A DNA stretch of 36,207 nt from assembly GCA_026414705.1 (NCBI GenBank), contig JAOAIM010000012.1, forward strand, positions 1-36,207, given 5' to 3'. The position numbers and the translations under genes are program-made. Of this stretch, positions 16,915-24,641 are shown one piece after another (position 1 is the stretch's first letter; the number at the start of each line of letters is the position of its first letter). Below the pieces are notes generated by a model that did no database searches, was not told the origin of the DNA, and was given only the letters and a program-made list of their open reading frames with translations. The stretch comes from Verrucomicrobiia bacterium (GTDB taxonomy: Bacteria > Verrucomicrobiota > Verrucomicrobiia > Limisphaerales > JAOAIM01).

Positions 16915-17217
16915 CTATTTCACCGCCACAGAACTTGCGGGCTGCACGAGCGGCTCAACCCAGATCAACCGCGCCAGTTGCTCACTGATCGCCAGGCGCG
17001 CGTTGCAAATCTGGCAGATGAAGTTGGTCTGATCGGTCAGCAGACGGATGATTTGATCCTCGCAGAAACCCAGCTCGCGCAGCCGATCCTGAACCTCCGG
17101 CGCCGCGCAGAGCCGTCGAATCCGCACCGCCATGCCCGCACGCACCGCCGTCAACGGGCACAGTTCGCACCGCTGCGCCTGCGACCAACCGGCCTCAAAC
17201 ATCGCGTCCGAGTTCAT
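16915..17217 (-). CDS. Cysteine-rich FeoA-domain protein
   Basis: A 100-residue protein whose core matches the FeoA SH3-like domain: C-P-L-T-A-V-R-A-G-M-A-V-R-I at 20-33, R-L-R-E-L-G-F at 45-51, then I-I-R-L-L and a final A-R-L-A-I-S-E-Q-L-A-R-L-I-W-V. FeoA partners the FeoB ferrous iron transporter, but no feoB is nearby. Six cysteines (17, 20, 37, 52, 68, 71) include two C-x-x-C pairs, which ordinary FeoA lacks and which could bind iron or zinc. The ATG at 17217 is preferred to an upstream one at 17262 because the extra residues are unlike the family. A 240-base divergent region separates it from the transglutaminase-like gene. Confidence 0.78.
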   Translation of the reverse strand: MNSDAMFEAGWSQAQRCELCPLTAVRAGMAVRIRRLCAAPEVQDRLRELGFCEDQIIRLLTDQTNFICQICNARLAISEQLARLIWVEPLVQPASSVAVK

Positions 17218-17457
17218 CGTTCTGCTCGCCCTACCCTGCGCGGGGAACGCTGCTTCAACCACACGCCTTTTGCCATTCGCTTCGCATGATTTGCACAGTC
17301 AGCCCACATTTCCGCGCCCGCTCAACCCCGGCATCCCACCGCGCCAACCCTCCACGCCACGCGGGCGCCGGGCATTCGGCTCACCAACGCGCCCGGTCGC
17401 ACGCGAACGGTTTTGCGATTTGAAATCAGGCTTGAAGCCGTCATTCTGGGCGGGCCT

Positions 17458-18924
17458 ATGACCGGTGCGCTCTGCCGCTTGATCGTTGCCCTGGCCCTGT
17501 TGCCCACCATGAGTTTTGCCCGAACGGACGCGGTGCTGGCCGAAGCCGAACGACTCGAACTGGCGGGACGTTTCCGCGAAGCTGCGCTCGTGCTTTCCAA
17601 TGCACTCCATCAGGCGCGCCTCAGCGCTGCGCGGCGCGCCACCTTGGAGTTCGAGTTGGACCGGCTTGACCGCATCCGCAAAGACTTCCCGCTCACCCAG
17701 GAGGCGCTCTTCGAACAGGTGCGCAACGGCGTTCGCGACGTCACCCGCGAGGAATTCGACCGCTGGCTGGCCGAGGGCCGCTTCGATAGTCGCGTCATTG
17801 ATGGTGAAACGCGCTTCATGCGTTCGAGCCTTCGCAACCTTTTTTATCGTCATCCCGAACTCGAATCGCGCCGTGTCAAAGCATCCGATCCGGGGCCGGT
17901 CGAGCGCGCGCGACTCGAAACGTGCCGCGCCGTCACCCGCGCCGCCCAGCTCCAGGGCACACCCTACGTGCTGCCCAAACGGTTTCACGTCCAGATGATC
18001 GTGACCGCAAAACCCGACGCCGCGCCCGATGGCGCTCTACTGCGCTGCTGGCTGCCCATCCCGCGCGCCTATCCGTTCCAACGCGACTTCAAACTGCTCG
18101 CCGCCGACCCGGCGGTGAAAAAAATCAACCCGCCCGACAGCCCGATCCGCGCCGCCTACCTGGAACAGCGCGTTCGCGCCGACGCACCCACGCGCTTCCG
18201 CATCGAATACGAGTACACCGCCAGCGGCGTGCGCTTTTTGATCAACCCGGACGCCGTCCGCCGGGCAGACCCCAACGACCGGCGCATAGCACCGTGGCTG
18301 CGCGAGGGGCCGCACGTCGAGTTCACTCCGGGCATCCGTGCGCTCTCGGCCCAAATCGTCGGCAACGAAACTCATCCGTATCGCATCGCCAAACGCTGCT
18401 ACGACTGGATCGCCGCGAACATCCGATACAGCCTGGCAATCGAGTATTCGACGATTCGGAACATCAGCGAGTATTGCCGCGCCCGCGGTTACGGCGATTG
18501 CGGGCAGGAGGCGCTGCTCTTCATCACGCTTTGCCGGCTCAACGGCATCCCCGCCCGGTGGCAATCGGGCTGGAACACTTTTCCCAACGCCGATGACATT
18601 CACGACTGGACCGAAATCTGGCTCGATCCGTATGGCTGGGTGCCGGTGGACCCGTATATGGGGATTTGGGCGACGCAATACGTGCGCACGCTCGGCGACG
18701 CGGAGAAGCGCGAAATCCACGAGTTTTACTTTGGCGGGCTGGATCCGTGGCGCATGGCGGCCAACCGCGACCATTGCCAGCCGTTGCGGCCCCGCAAACG
18801 CTCTCCCCGCTCCGACAACGTGGACTTCCAGCGCGGCGAATTGGAATGGGACGGTCGCAATGTCTATTTCGACCGCTTCACCTACGAGTTCACCGTGCGC
18901 GAAATCCCACCGCCCGAGAAGTGA
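17458..18924 (+). CDS. Secreted transglutaminase-like protein
   Basis: A 488-residue exported protein with a signal peptide at 1-20 (M-T-G-A-L-C-R-L-I-V-A-L ... S-F-A). An alpha-helical, charged region follows (about 21-160), then a beta-rich domain, then a transglutaminase-like core with the triad Cys348 (G-D-C-G-Q-E-A), His382 (I-H-D-W-T-E) and Asp398 (V-D-P-Y-M-G). In bacteria this fold is mostly used by cysteine proteases/peptidases or amide-transfer enzymes acting in the envelope; the substrate is unknown. ATG at 17458 starts directly at the signal peptide; the in-frame start at 17413 would bury it. It is followed 151 bases later by alaS, without evident functional link. Confidence 0.85.
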   Translation: MTGALCRLIVALALLPTMSFARTDAVLAEAERLELAGRFREAALVLSNALHQARLSAARRATLEFELDRLDRIRKDFPLTQEALFEQVRNGVRDVTREEFDRWLAEGRFDSRVIDGETRFMRSSLRNLFYRHPELESRRVKASDPGPVERARLETCRAVTRAAQLQGTPYVLPKRFHVQMIVTAKPDAAPDGALLRCWLPIPRAYPFQRDFKLLAADPAVKKINPPDSPIRAAYLEQRVRADAPTRFRIEYEYTASGVRFLINPDAVRRADPNDRRIAPWLREGPHVEFTPGIRALSAQIVGNETHPYRIAKRCYDWIAANIRYSLAIEYSTIRNISEYCRARGYGDCGQEALLFITLCRLNGIPARWQSGWNTFPNADDIHDWTEIWLDPYGWVPVDPYMGIWATQYVRTLGDAEKREIHEFYFGGLDPWRMAANRDHCQPLRPRKRSPRSDNVDFQRGELEWDGRNVYFDRFTYEFTVREIPPPEK

Positions 18925-19075
18925 ACCCGCCCGCCTGGCGGCTTGCCAGCGCGCTTCGGACGCCGGGGCTTTGGGCCGTCGGAGCAACCCCAGCCCGGGC
19001 GCCGGGATCGCGCTCCGGAGGTGTGCCCGTGTTTTCTTTTGCGCCAACCGCCCGCGACCGTAAAAATTCAGCCGC

Positions 19076-21877
19076 ATGACATCGTCCGAAATCCGACAGT
19101 CGTTCCTCGACTTTTTCCGGTCGAAGGGGCACACGATTGTGCCCTCGTCGAGCCTGTTGCCGGATTCGCCCGGGCTGCTGTTCACCAACGCGGGCATGAA
19201 CCAGTTCGTGCCGATCTTTCTAAACCAGCGCAAACCCGATGTGAGCCGCTGGCCCGGCGCGCTCGCCGGCACGGACACGCGCGCGGCTGACACGCAGAAG
19301 TGCATTCGCGCCGGCGGCAAACACAATGACCTCGAAGACGTGGGCCTGGACACCTACCACCACACGTTTTTCGAGATGCTCGGCAACTGGTCCTTTGGCG
19401 ATTATTTCAAAAAGGAAGCCATCGAGTGGGCGTGGGAACTCCTGGTTGAGCACTGGAAATTTCCGCCGCAACGCCTCTACGCCACCGTCTATCAACCCGG
19501 GCCGGGCGACCCGTCCGAGTTCGATCAGGAAGCTCACGAACACTGGACGCGCATTTTCACCGCCGCCGGACTCGACCCCAAAATCCACATCCGCACCGGC
19601 GGCAAAAAGGACAATTTCTGGATGATGGGCGACACCGGCCCGTGCGGCCCGTGCAGCGAGATTCACGTGGACCTCACGCCAGCGGGCGACACGCGCGGCG
19701 CGCTGGTCAACGCCGGTGACCCGCGCTGCATCGAAATCTGGAACCTCGTCTTCATCCAGTTCAACGCGAATCCCGACGGCACGTTCACCCCGCTGCCCGC
19801 CCGGCACGTGGACACCGGCATGGGCTTTGAGCGCGTCACCGGCATCATTCAGGGCACGAACCAGTTCAGCGACTTCGCCCACGCCCGCGTCTCGAACTAC
19901 GAAACCGACATCTTCCGGCCGCTGTTCGACGCGCTGGAAAAACTCAGCGGCCGGCGTTACGGTTCGACCCTGCCCGCGCGGGAGGTGGAACTGGCGCGAC
20001 AGGGCCAGCAGGTGGCGGTGGACGTGGCCTTCCGCGTCATCGCCGATCACATCCGCGCTCTGGGATTTGCGATTGCCGACGGGATTTTGCCCTCCAACGA
20101 AGGCCGCGGCTACGTGTTGCGGCGCATTTTGCGGCGCGCGGTGCGTTACGGGCGCACGCTGGGTTTCCACGAACCGTTTTTTTACAAGCTCGTGGAGGTG
20201 CTCGCCCGCACGATGGGCGACGTGTTCCCGGAAATCCGCGCCCGCCAGGAGCACGTGCAGGAGGTCATCCGCCGCGAAGAAGAAGCCTTCAATCGAACCT
20301 TGGATCGCGGCATCGAGTTGTTCAACGAAGAGGTCGCGCGATTGCGGGGCCAAATGAGCGAATCCCCTTCACCGGAGAAAGTCCACCTTCAAATCTCCGG
20401 CGACTTCGCCTTCAAACTCTACGACACCTACGGTTTCCCGCTGGACCTGACCGAGTTGATGGCGCGCGAACGCGGCTTGACCGTGGACGTCGAAGGCTTC
20501 AACCGCCTCATGGAGGAACAACGCGCCCGTGCCCGCGCCGCCCAGAAAAGGGAAATCATCACCGTCTCGCAGCTCGAATCCGCCGCGCCCACGCGCTTTG
20601 TGGGCTACGAACAACTCGAGGCCACCGCCACCGTGTTGGAAGTCGTGCCCGTGCGCGACCGGCTGGCCGTGGTGCTCGATACCAGCCCCTGTTACGCTGA
20701 GATGGGCGGCCAGGTTGGCGACACCGGCACGCTCACCCACGGCAGCCGCCTCTGGCGCATCGCCGACACTCAGAAAAGTGGCCACACCTGGTTGCACCTC
20801 CTTGATCCGTCGGATGCGTCCGACCCTTCTGACGCCTCCGCCACCGCTCCCGAACCCGGCACTGAGGTGCTGCTCACCGTGGATCGCCCACGCCGCGAGG
20901 CCATCCAGCGCCATCACACTGTGACGCATCTGTTCCACTGGGCGTTGCACGAGGTCGTCAGCCCCGACGCGACGCAAAAAGGCTCATACGTCGGCCCGGA
21001 CAAGCTGACCTTCGATTTCAACAGTCCGCCCCTCACGCCCCACCAACTGGCCGACATCGAGAAACTCGTCAACGAACGCATCCTGGAAAACGCCGGGGTG
21101 AGCTGGACCGAAGTGCCCTATGCCGAGGTCCGCTCGCGCCGCGACGTGATGCAGTTCTTCGGCGAGAAATACGGCGAGACGGTGCGCGTGGTGCAGATTG
21201 GCGGACGACCCGGCGCGCTGGACGGTTACTCGATGGAACTGTGTGGCGGCACCCACACCCGCGCGACGGGCGAAATTGGACTGTTCCGCATCGTCAGCGA
21301 GGGCGCCATCGCTGCCGGCGTCCGTCGCGTGGAGGCGGTCGCCGGCCTGGCCGCACTGGAGCTGACCCGGCGCGAGCGCGAGTTGCTCCGCAGCGTCGCC
21401 GGCCGCGTCAACGCGCCGGTGCACGAACTCGAAAAGAAAATCGAAAACCTCCTCGCGCAGCAGAAGGAACTGGAACGGCAGGCGCGCCTGGCGCTGCAAC
21501 GCAACGCCTCCAACGCCGCCAGCGAACTGCTCAAAAGCGCCGTCACCCTCAACGGCGTGCCGCTCATCACGCACAATCTGGGCGACGCGGACGCGGAGTT
21601 CCTGCTGGCGACCGCCGACGCGCTCAAAGGCCGTTTCCAGGGCGTGGTGGTGCTGGGCGGCGGCCAGCCCGGGGCCGTGGCGCTGGTGGCCACGGTCTCG
21701 TCCGAATTTACCAACCGCATCCAGGCCGGGAAAATCATTCAACAGATTGCGCCGGTCGTGGGTGGCAAGGGTGGCGGGCGAGCGGATTTCGCGCGCGCTG
21801 GGGGCAAGGACGCAGCGAAACTCGACGAGGCACTGGCGCGCGTACGCGAGTTGCTGACCCGCCATTCAAACGCTTGA
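19076..21877 (+). CDS. alaS: Alanine--tRNA ligase
   Basis: Class II aminoacyl-tRNA synthetase that charges tRNA-Ala and edits Ser/Gly mischarging. The 933-residue protein has the complete architecture. The catalytic domain begins S-S-E-I-R-Q-S-F-L-D-F-F and contains the motif 2 region (H-H-T-F-F-E-M-L-G-N-W-S-F-G-D-Y-F) and D-T-G-P-C-G-P-C-S-E-I. The editing domain carries the zinc ligands His614, His618, Cys723 and His727 (C-G-G-T-H). The C-Ala/DHHA1 domain ends in G-G-K-G-G-G-R-A-D-F-A-R-A-G-G. A hydrophilic insertion around residues 577-592, containing D-P-S-D-A-S twice, lies in the linker before the editing core. It starts close after a T/A-rich stretch (CGTAAAAATTCAG) that may be promoter. 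Confidence 0.98.
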   Translation: MTSSEIRQSFLDFFRSKGHTIVPSSSLLPDSPGLLFTNAGMNQFVPIFLNQRKPDVSRWPGALAGTDTRAADTQKCIRAGGKHNDLEDVGLDTYHHTFFEMLGNWSFGDYFKKEAIEWAWELLVEHWKFPPQRLYATVYQPGPGDPSEFDQEAHEHWTRIFTAAGLDPKIHIRTGGKKDNFWMMGDTGPCGPCSEIHVDLTPAGDTRGALVNAGDPRCIEIWNLVFIQFNANPDGTFTPLPARHVDTGMGFERVTGIIQGTNQFSDFAHARVSNYETDIFRPLFDALEKLSGRRYGSTLPAREVELARQGQQVAVDVAFRVIADHIRALGFAIADGILPSNEGRGYVLRRILRRAVRYGRTLGFHEPFFYKLVEVLARTMGDVFPEIRARQEHVQEVIRREEEAFNRTLDRGIELFNEEVARLRGQMSESPSPEKVHLQISGDFAFKLYDTYGFPLDLTELMARERGLTVDVEGFNRLMEEQRARARAAQKREIITVSQLESAAPTRFVGYEQLEATATVLEVVPVRDRLAVVLDTSPCYAEMGGQVGDTGTLTHGSRLWRIADTQKSGHTWLHLLDPSDASDPSDASATAPEPGTEVLLTVDRPRREAIQRHHTVTHLFHWALHEVVSPDATQKGSYVGPDKLTFDFNSPPLTPHQLADIEKLVNERILENAGVSWTEVPYAEVRSRRDVMQFFGEKYGETVRVVQIGGRPGALDGYSMELCGGTHTRATGEIGLFRIVSEGAIAAGVRRVEAVAGLAALELTRRERELLRSVAGRVNAPVHELEKKIENLLAQQKELERQARLALQRNASNAASELLKSAVTLNGVPLITHNLGDADAEFLLATADALKGRFQGVVVLGGGQPGAVALVATVSSEFTNRIQAGKIIQQIAPVVGGKGGGRADFARAGGKDAAKLDEALARVRELLTRHSNA
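20804..20839 (+). repeat. Two 18-base coding repeats inside alaS
   Basis: Two adjacent 18-base units (20804-20821 and 20822-20839) each encode D-P-S-D-A-S. They share the amino acids exactly but differ in the third position of five of six codons. The unit is absent from the corresponding position of E. coli AlaRS as I remember it. Confidence 0.7.
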
Positions 21878-22181
21878 TGTCCACTCCGGAAACGCTGCCG
21901 GCTGGGGTGCTCCTCAGTTTCTTGCAACCTCTCAGTAACACCGGGCTTCAGCCCGGTGAGAGGCCCGCGCCCAGGCTCCAAGCCGTTTCAACGGCCTGGA
22001 CCGGGGTGGCGGAAAAACGGTTGAAAACCGTTCATGGCCACCGGCGCAGCGGTCCACCCCGCCGAAGCTTGGTGCTCATGAGAGAAGAGTGCTCTGCTTG
22101 AAAGTGAGACGCGCCCAGCCGCGTGCGACGCGCCCTAAACGCTTTGACGTTGCAGCAGCGCTTGTCTAACGTGGCGGCCCG
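21878..22181. other. Intergenic region between alaS and nuoJ
   Basis: No gene is seen in this 304-base gap. The middle third consists of the stem-loop repeats listed at 21939-22032. No T-run follows the hairpins, so they do not look like a standard intrinsic terminator. The last 100 bases before nuoJ show no obvious promoter. Confidence 0.5.
21939..22032. repeat. REP-like cluster of three stem-loops
   Basis: Three perfect hairpins in a row: CACCGGGC-TTCA-GCCCGGTG (21939-21958 including the inner pair), GCCGTT-TC-AACGGC (21982-21995) and AACGGTT-GAA-AACCGTT (22016-22032). The string GCCTGGACCGG at 21994-22004 recurs in inverted orientation at 16819-16829. This is the pattern of a repetitive extragenic palindrome cluster. 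Confidence 0.6.
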
Positions 22182-22697
22182 ATGAGCGTGGCGCTGGCCG
22201 ACCTGCTGTTCTATCTGTTCGCCGCACTGACGCTGGTGTGCGGCGCGCTGGTCGTCGCCAATCCCTTCAGCCGGAATCCCGTCACCAGCGCGATGTTTCT
22301 GGTGCTGACGATCGTGGGGCTGGCGGGCTTGTTCGTGTTGCTGCACGCCTTCTTTCTGGCGGCGGTGCAGGTCCTCGTTTACGCGGGCGCGGTGATGGTG
22401 TTGTTCCTCTTTGTCATCATGCTGCTCGACCTCAAGGAGGAGGAACGCCGTCGCATCCGCGCCTTCGGCTTGGTCGCCGGGCTGGTGTCGGTTGGCGCGA
22501 TTTTTGGGATTTTTCTCAAGGCGTTGCTGGAGACGCGGCCGGGTCGAGAATTACCAGCCCCCACGCTGGAGGGCACCACTGCGCCCCTGGGCAAGTTGCT
22601 GTTCACCGAATACCTGCTGCCGTTTGAAATTGTCTCGGTCTTGTTGTTGGTGGCGATTGTGGGCGTGATTTTGCTCAGCAAACGCGAAATCAAATGA
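22182..22697 (+). CDS. nuoJ: NADH-quinone oxidoreductase subunit J
   Basis: Membrane subunit of respiratory complex I, part of the proton-translocating arm next to NuoK and NuoA. The 171-residue protein has five hydrophobic helices; the third carries A-A-V-Q-V-L-V-Y-A-G-A-V-M-V-L-F-L-F, the well-known NuoJ signature with the pi-bulge tyrosine. It ends L-L-S-K-R-E-I-K, like other bacterial NuoJ proteins. The next complex I gene, nuoK, follows after 130 bases containing an inverted repeat. No nuoI upstream and no nuoL downstream are present. Confidence 0.95.
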   Translation: MSVALADLLFYLFAALTLVCGALVVANPFSRNPVTSAMFLVLTIVGLAGLFVLLHAFFLAAVQVLVYAGAVMVLFLFVIMLLDLKEEERRRIRAFGLVAGLVSVGAIFGIFLKALLETRPGRELPAPTLEGTTAPLGKLLFTEYLLPFEIVSVLLLVAIVGVILLSKREIK

Positions 22698-22800
22698 ACC
22701 GGTTAAATGAGTTCAATGGGTTCACTGGGTGGCGCGTAGAGCGCGTCGCGGTCGCCCCGGCGTTCAATCCATTGACCCCTTCCACTCGTTTGACCCGTTT
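22697..22800. repeat. Imperfect long inverted repeat between nuoJ and nuoK
   Basis: The left arm (22697-22730, AACCGGTTAAATGAGT...) and the reverse complement of the right arm (22763-22800, AAACGGGTCAAACGAGT...) agree at roughly three quarters of positions, with one small gap. Each arm also has an internal T-T-C-A-A/G-G-G-T-style short repetition. It could form a large hairpin in the nuoJK transcript. Confidence 0.5.
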
Positions 22801-22827
22801 GGTCGCTGCATCCTAGAGGCGCCTGCA

Positions 22828-23133
22828 ATGACGGTGGGCCTGGAACATTATCTGGTGGTGAGCGCGGCGTTGTTTGCGCTGGGGTTGTTCGGCGTCATCG
22901 CGCGGCGCAACCTGCTCATCCTTTACATGTCCCTGGAGTTGATGCTCAACGCGGCCAACCTGGCGCTGGTGGCGTTTTCCCGATTCAACCAGAGCCTCAA
23001 CGGGCAGGTGATGGTGTTTTTCGTGATCACCGTGGCGGCTGCGGAGGTCGCCGTGGGCCTGGCGTTGATTGTGGCGCTGTATCGAACCCGCCGCACGGCG
23101 CACGTGGAGGACCTCACGACGCTCAAGCTCTGA
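22828..23133 (+). CDS. nuoK: NADH-quinone oxidoreductase subunit K
   Basis: A 101-residue membrane subunit of complex I with three helices. The family block [17 protein letters not shown] contains the conserved glutamate of helix 2, and a second acidic residue lies in [12 protein letters not shown] in helix 3; both belong to the hydrophilic proton axis. The C terminus ([13 protein letters not shown]) is typical. ATG at 22828, with AGAGG about ten bases before it, gives the canonical N terminus; an in-frame start at 22729 would add a basic non-homologous leader lying over the inverted repeat. Confidence 0.95.
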   Translation: MTVGLEHYLVVSAALFALGLFGVIARRNLLILYMSLELMLNAANLALVAFSRFNQSLNGQVMVFFVITVAAAEVAVGLALIVALYRTRRTAHVEDLTTLKL

Positions 23134-23170
23134 GCCTTGGAGGCAGCGACGGCCCCGTGCGTGTACCCCG

Positions 23171-24259
23171 TCAATTCGCCGCCTGTGGCGGCGCAGCCGG
23201 GCGTTGAAACACCGGCACGTCAAGTTCGGCCGGGTTCGCAAGACCGGTTTTGACCTTCAAATGCACGCCCTGACCCTGGGGCAGGGTGAATTCAGGCGGG
23301 AACGTCAGCATCACGGTGGCAAACTTGCCCGGCTCAACCTCGTTGATTTGCACTTCCACACCCGGCGCGTTGATCTGCGGATCGGACAGCTTGAAGGGGG
23401 TGGCCCCGTTGTTCCGGACGTAAATCACCGGGCGCAACTGATTGGTGTTGGGCGGAGGCAAAATGACGTTCGGCGGACTGACGGCGAGCGTGGGCACGAG
23501 AATGGCCGCACAGTTGATGCTCAGCGACGGTGCGTTGGTGGAGGTGGTTTTAAGGGTGATGACGCCGCCAGTGTTGTCGCCGGGCAACGGCGGCACGGGA
23601 CGAATGTGCACTTCAAATTCCTTACCGGGCTGATTGGTGAGGATCGTCGCCCGGAAAAACGGGTTGTTGCATTCGGCGGAGAGAATTGCCAGAGGCTCCT
23701 CTTCGTTGTTGATCACGCGCACGACCGTCGTGGCGTTCGACACCGAGTCCGCTGTCACGTTGAACACTGCAAACTGCGGCGTGACCTCGATCGGTTTCCA
23801 GAGCGTTCCGCGAATTTGGAGCATGATCGTCGAGCGCGCCGGGTCGTTGCAGGTGATGGTGATGGGCTTGGCGACAAAGCCGGGCGGCGCAACGCCGTTG
23901 AACTGGACGGGAATGACGCCGGTCTGGCCGGGCGGCACCTCGCGCGTCCAGTTGCCCGTGGTCGTGCATCCGCAGCCGACCTGCACGCCGGTGATCTGCA
24001 ACACCGCCCCGCCGGTGTTGGTGAAAACAAACTCGCAAGTCACCGGCTCGCCCACCTTGCGACGGCCAAAGTCATAAACCGTCGTGGCGAATTCGATCTT
24101 CGGCACGGCCAGCGCCTCGGCTGCCGGAGGCGATGGTTCGGGCGGCGCTGGAACACCCGGTCCGGCAGGAGACGGGGTATTAGCCTGTGAGGAAAGGGCT
24201 CCAACGCCGAGCCCGGTGCCCAGCGCCAAAATCAGTGCAATCCCTCGCGCTTGTTTCAT
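23171..24259 (-). CDS. Exported DUF1573-domain protein
   Basis: A 362-residue protein with a signal peptide (residues 1-26) and a Pro/Ala-rich linker (about 27-50). A DUF1573 domain follows with Y-D-F-G-R-R-K-V-G-E, F-V-F-T-N-T-G-G-A-V-L-Q-I and the hallmark G-C-G-C-T-T-T near residue 95. The fold is Ig/ASPM-SPD-2-Hydin-like. Two further beta-rich repeats (about 150-250 and 255-350, with P-P-N-V-I-L-P and Y-V-R-N-N-G-A-T-P-F) look like additional domains of the same kind. The function is unknown; such proteins are extracytoplasmic and frequent in Bacteroidota and PVC bacteria. It is convergent with nuoK (37-base gap). Confidence 0.88.
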   Translation of the reverse strand: MKQARGIALILALGTGLGVGALSSQANTPSPAGPGVPAPPEPSPPAAEALAVPKIEFATTVYDFGRRKVGEPVTCEFVFTNTGGAVLQITGVQVGCGCTTTGNWTREVPPGQTGVIPVQFNGVAPPGFVAKPITITCNDPARSTIMLQIRGTLWKPIEVTPQFAVFNVTADSVSNATTVVRVINNEEEPLAILSAECNNPFFRATILTNQPGKEFEVHIRPVPPLPGDNTGGVITLKTTSTNAPSLSINCAAILVPTLAVSPPNVILPPPNTNQLRPVIYVRNNGATPFKLSDPQINAPGVEVQINEVEPGKFATVMLTFPPEFTLPQGQGVHLKVKTGLANPAELDVPVFQRPAAPPQAAN

Positions 24260-24641
24260 GTTCGATGTTCGCGTCCCCGCAACCGTGAGACGGCGGTTTT
24301 ATCCAACCACTCGCGCCGCTCCCTGTCAATGGCCACCAACGCGCTCGCTGCCGGCCAGCGGGCCACGCCCAAAGGCGGCCGAGACAAAACAGCCGCCCTG
24401 AAAGGCACATCCCGCCCGGCACCATTGAAGCGTGATCCGGCCAATTTCGGACCACGCTCATCCAAACCGAACTTCGGTCCGCTGACATGGACCGACGCGC
24501 GGGCCTCAGCGGGCCAAGCGGCTTTCCGCCAACGGTGTCGAGTTGTTGAAACGCCCTGGAGGTCTGGTTGGCCGGTTCACCGGCAGCGCGCTGTGCGACT
24601 CCGCGCTCGTCAATGCCGCGCGCGCGGTCTTAAATCGGTTC
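24260..24641. other. Divergent intergenic region
   Basis: This 382-base gap lies between the DUF1573 gene (-) and the ClC gene (+). Apart from the possible minus-strand promoter noted at 24297-24329, nothing recognisable is seen. Short open frames crossing it show no family motifs. Confidence 0.5.
24297..24329 (-). promoter_or_regulatory. Possible sigma-70-type promoter for the DUF1573 gene
   Basis: On the minus strand a perfect TTGACA (24329-24324) is followed, after 17-21 bases, by the A/T-rich string TTGGATAAAA, which offers only partial -10 matches. It lies about 40-70 bases before the DUF1573 start codon. Sequence-only guess. Confidence 0.3.

Noticed and set aside
21939-21958. Intrinsic terminator for alaS
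   Set aside because: The hairpin is strong but no T-run follows, and related hairpins occur in other gaps, so a repeat is the better reading.
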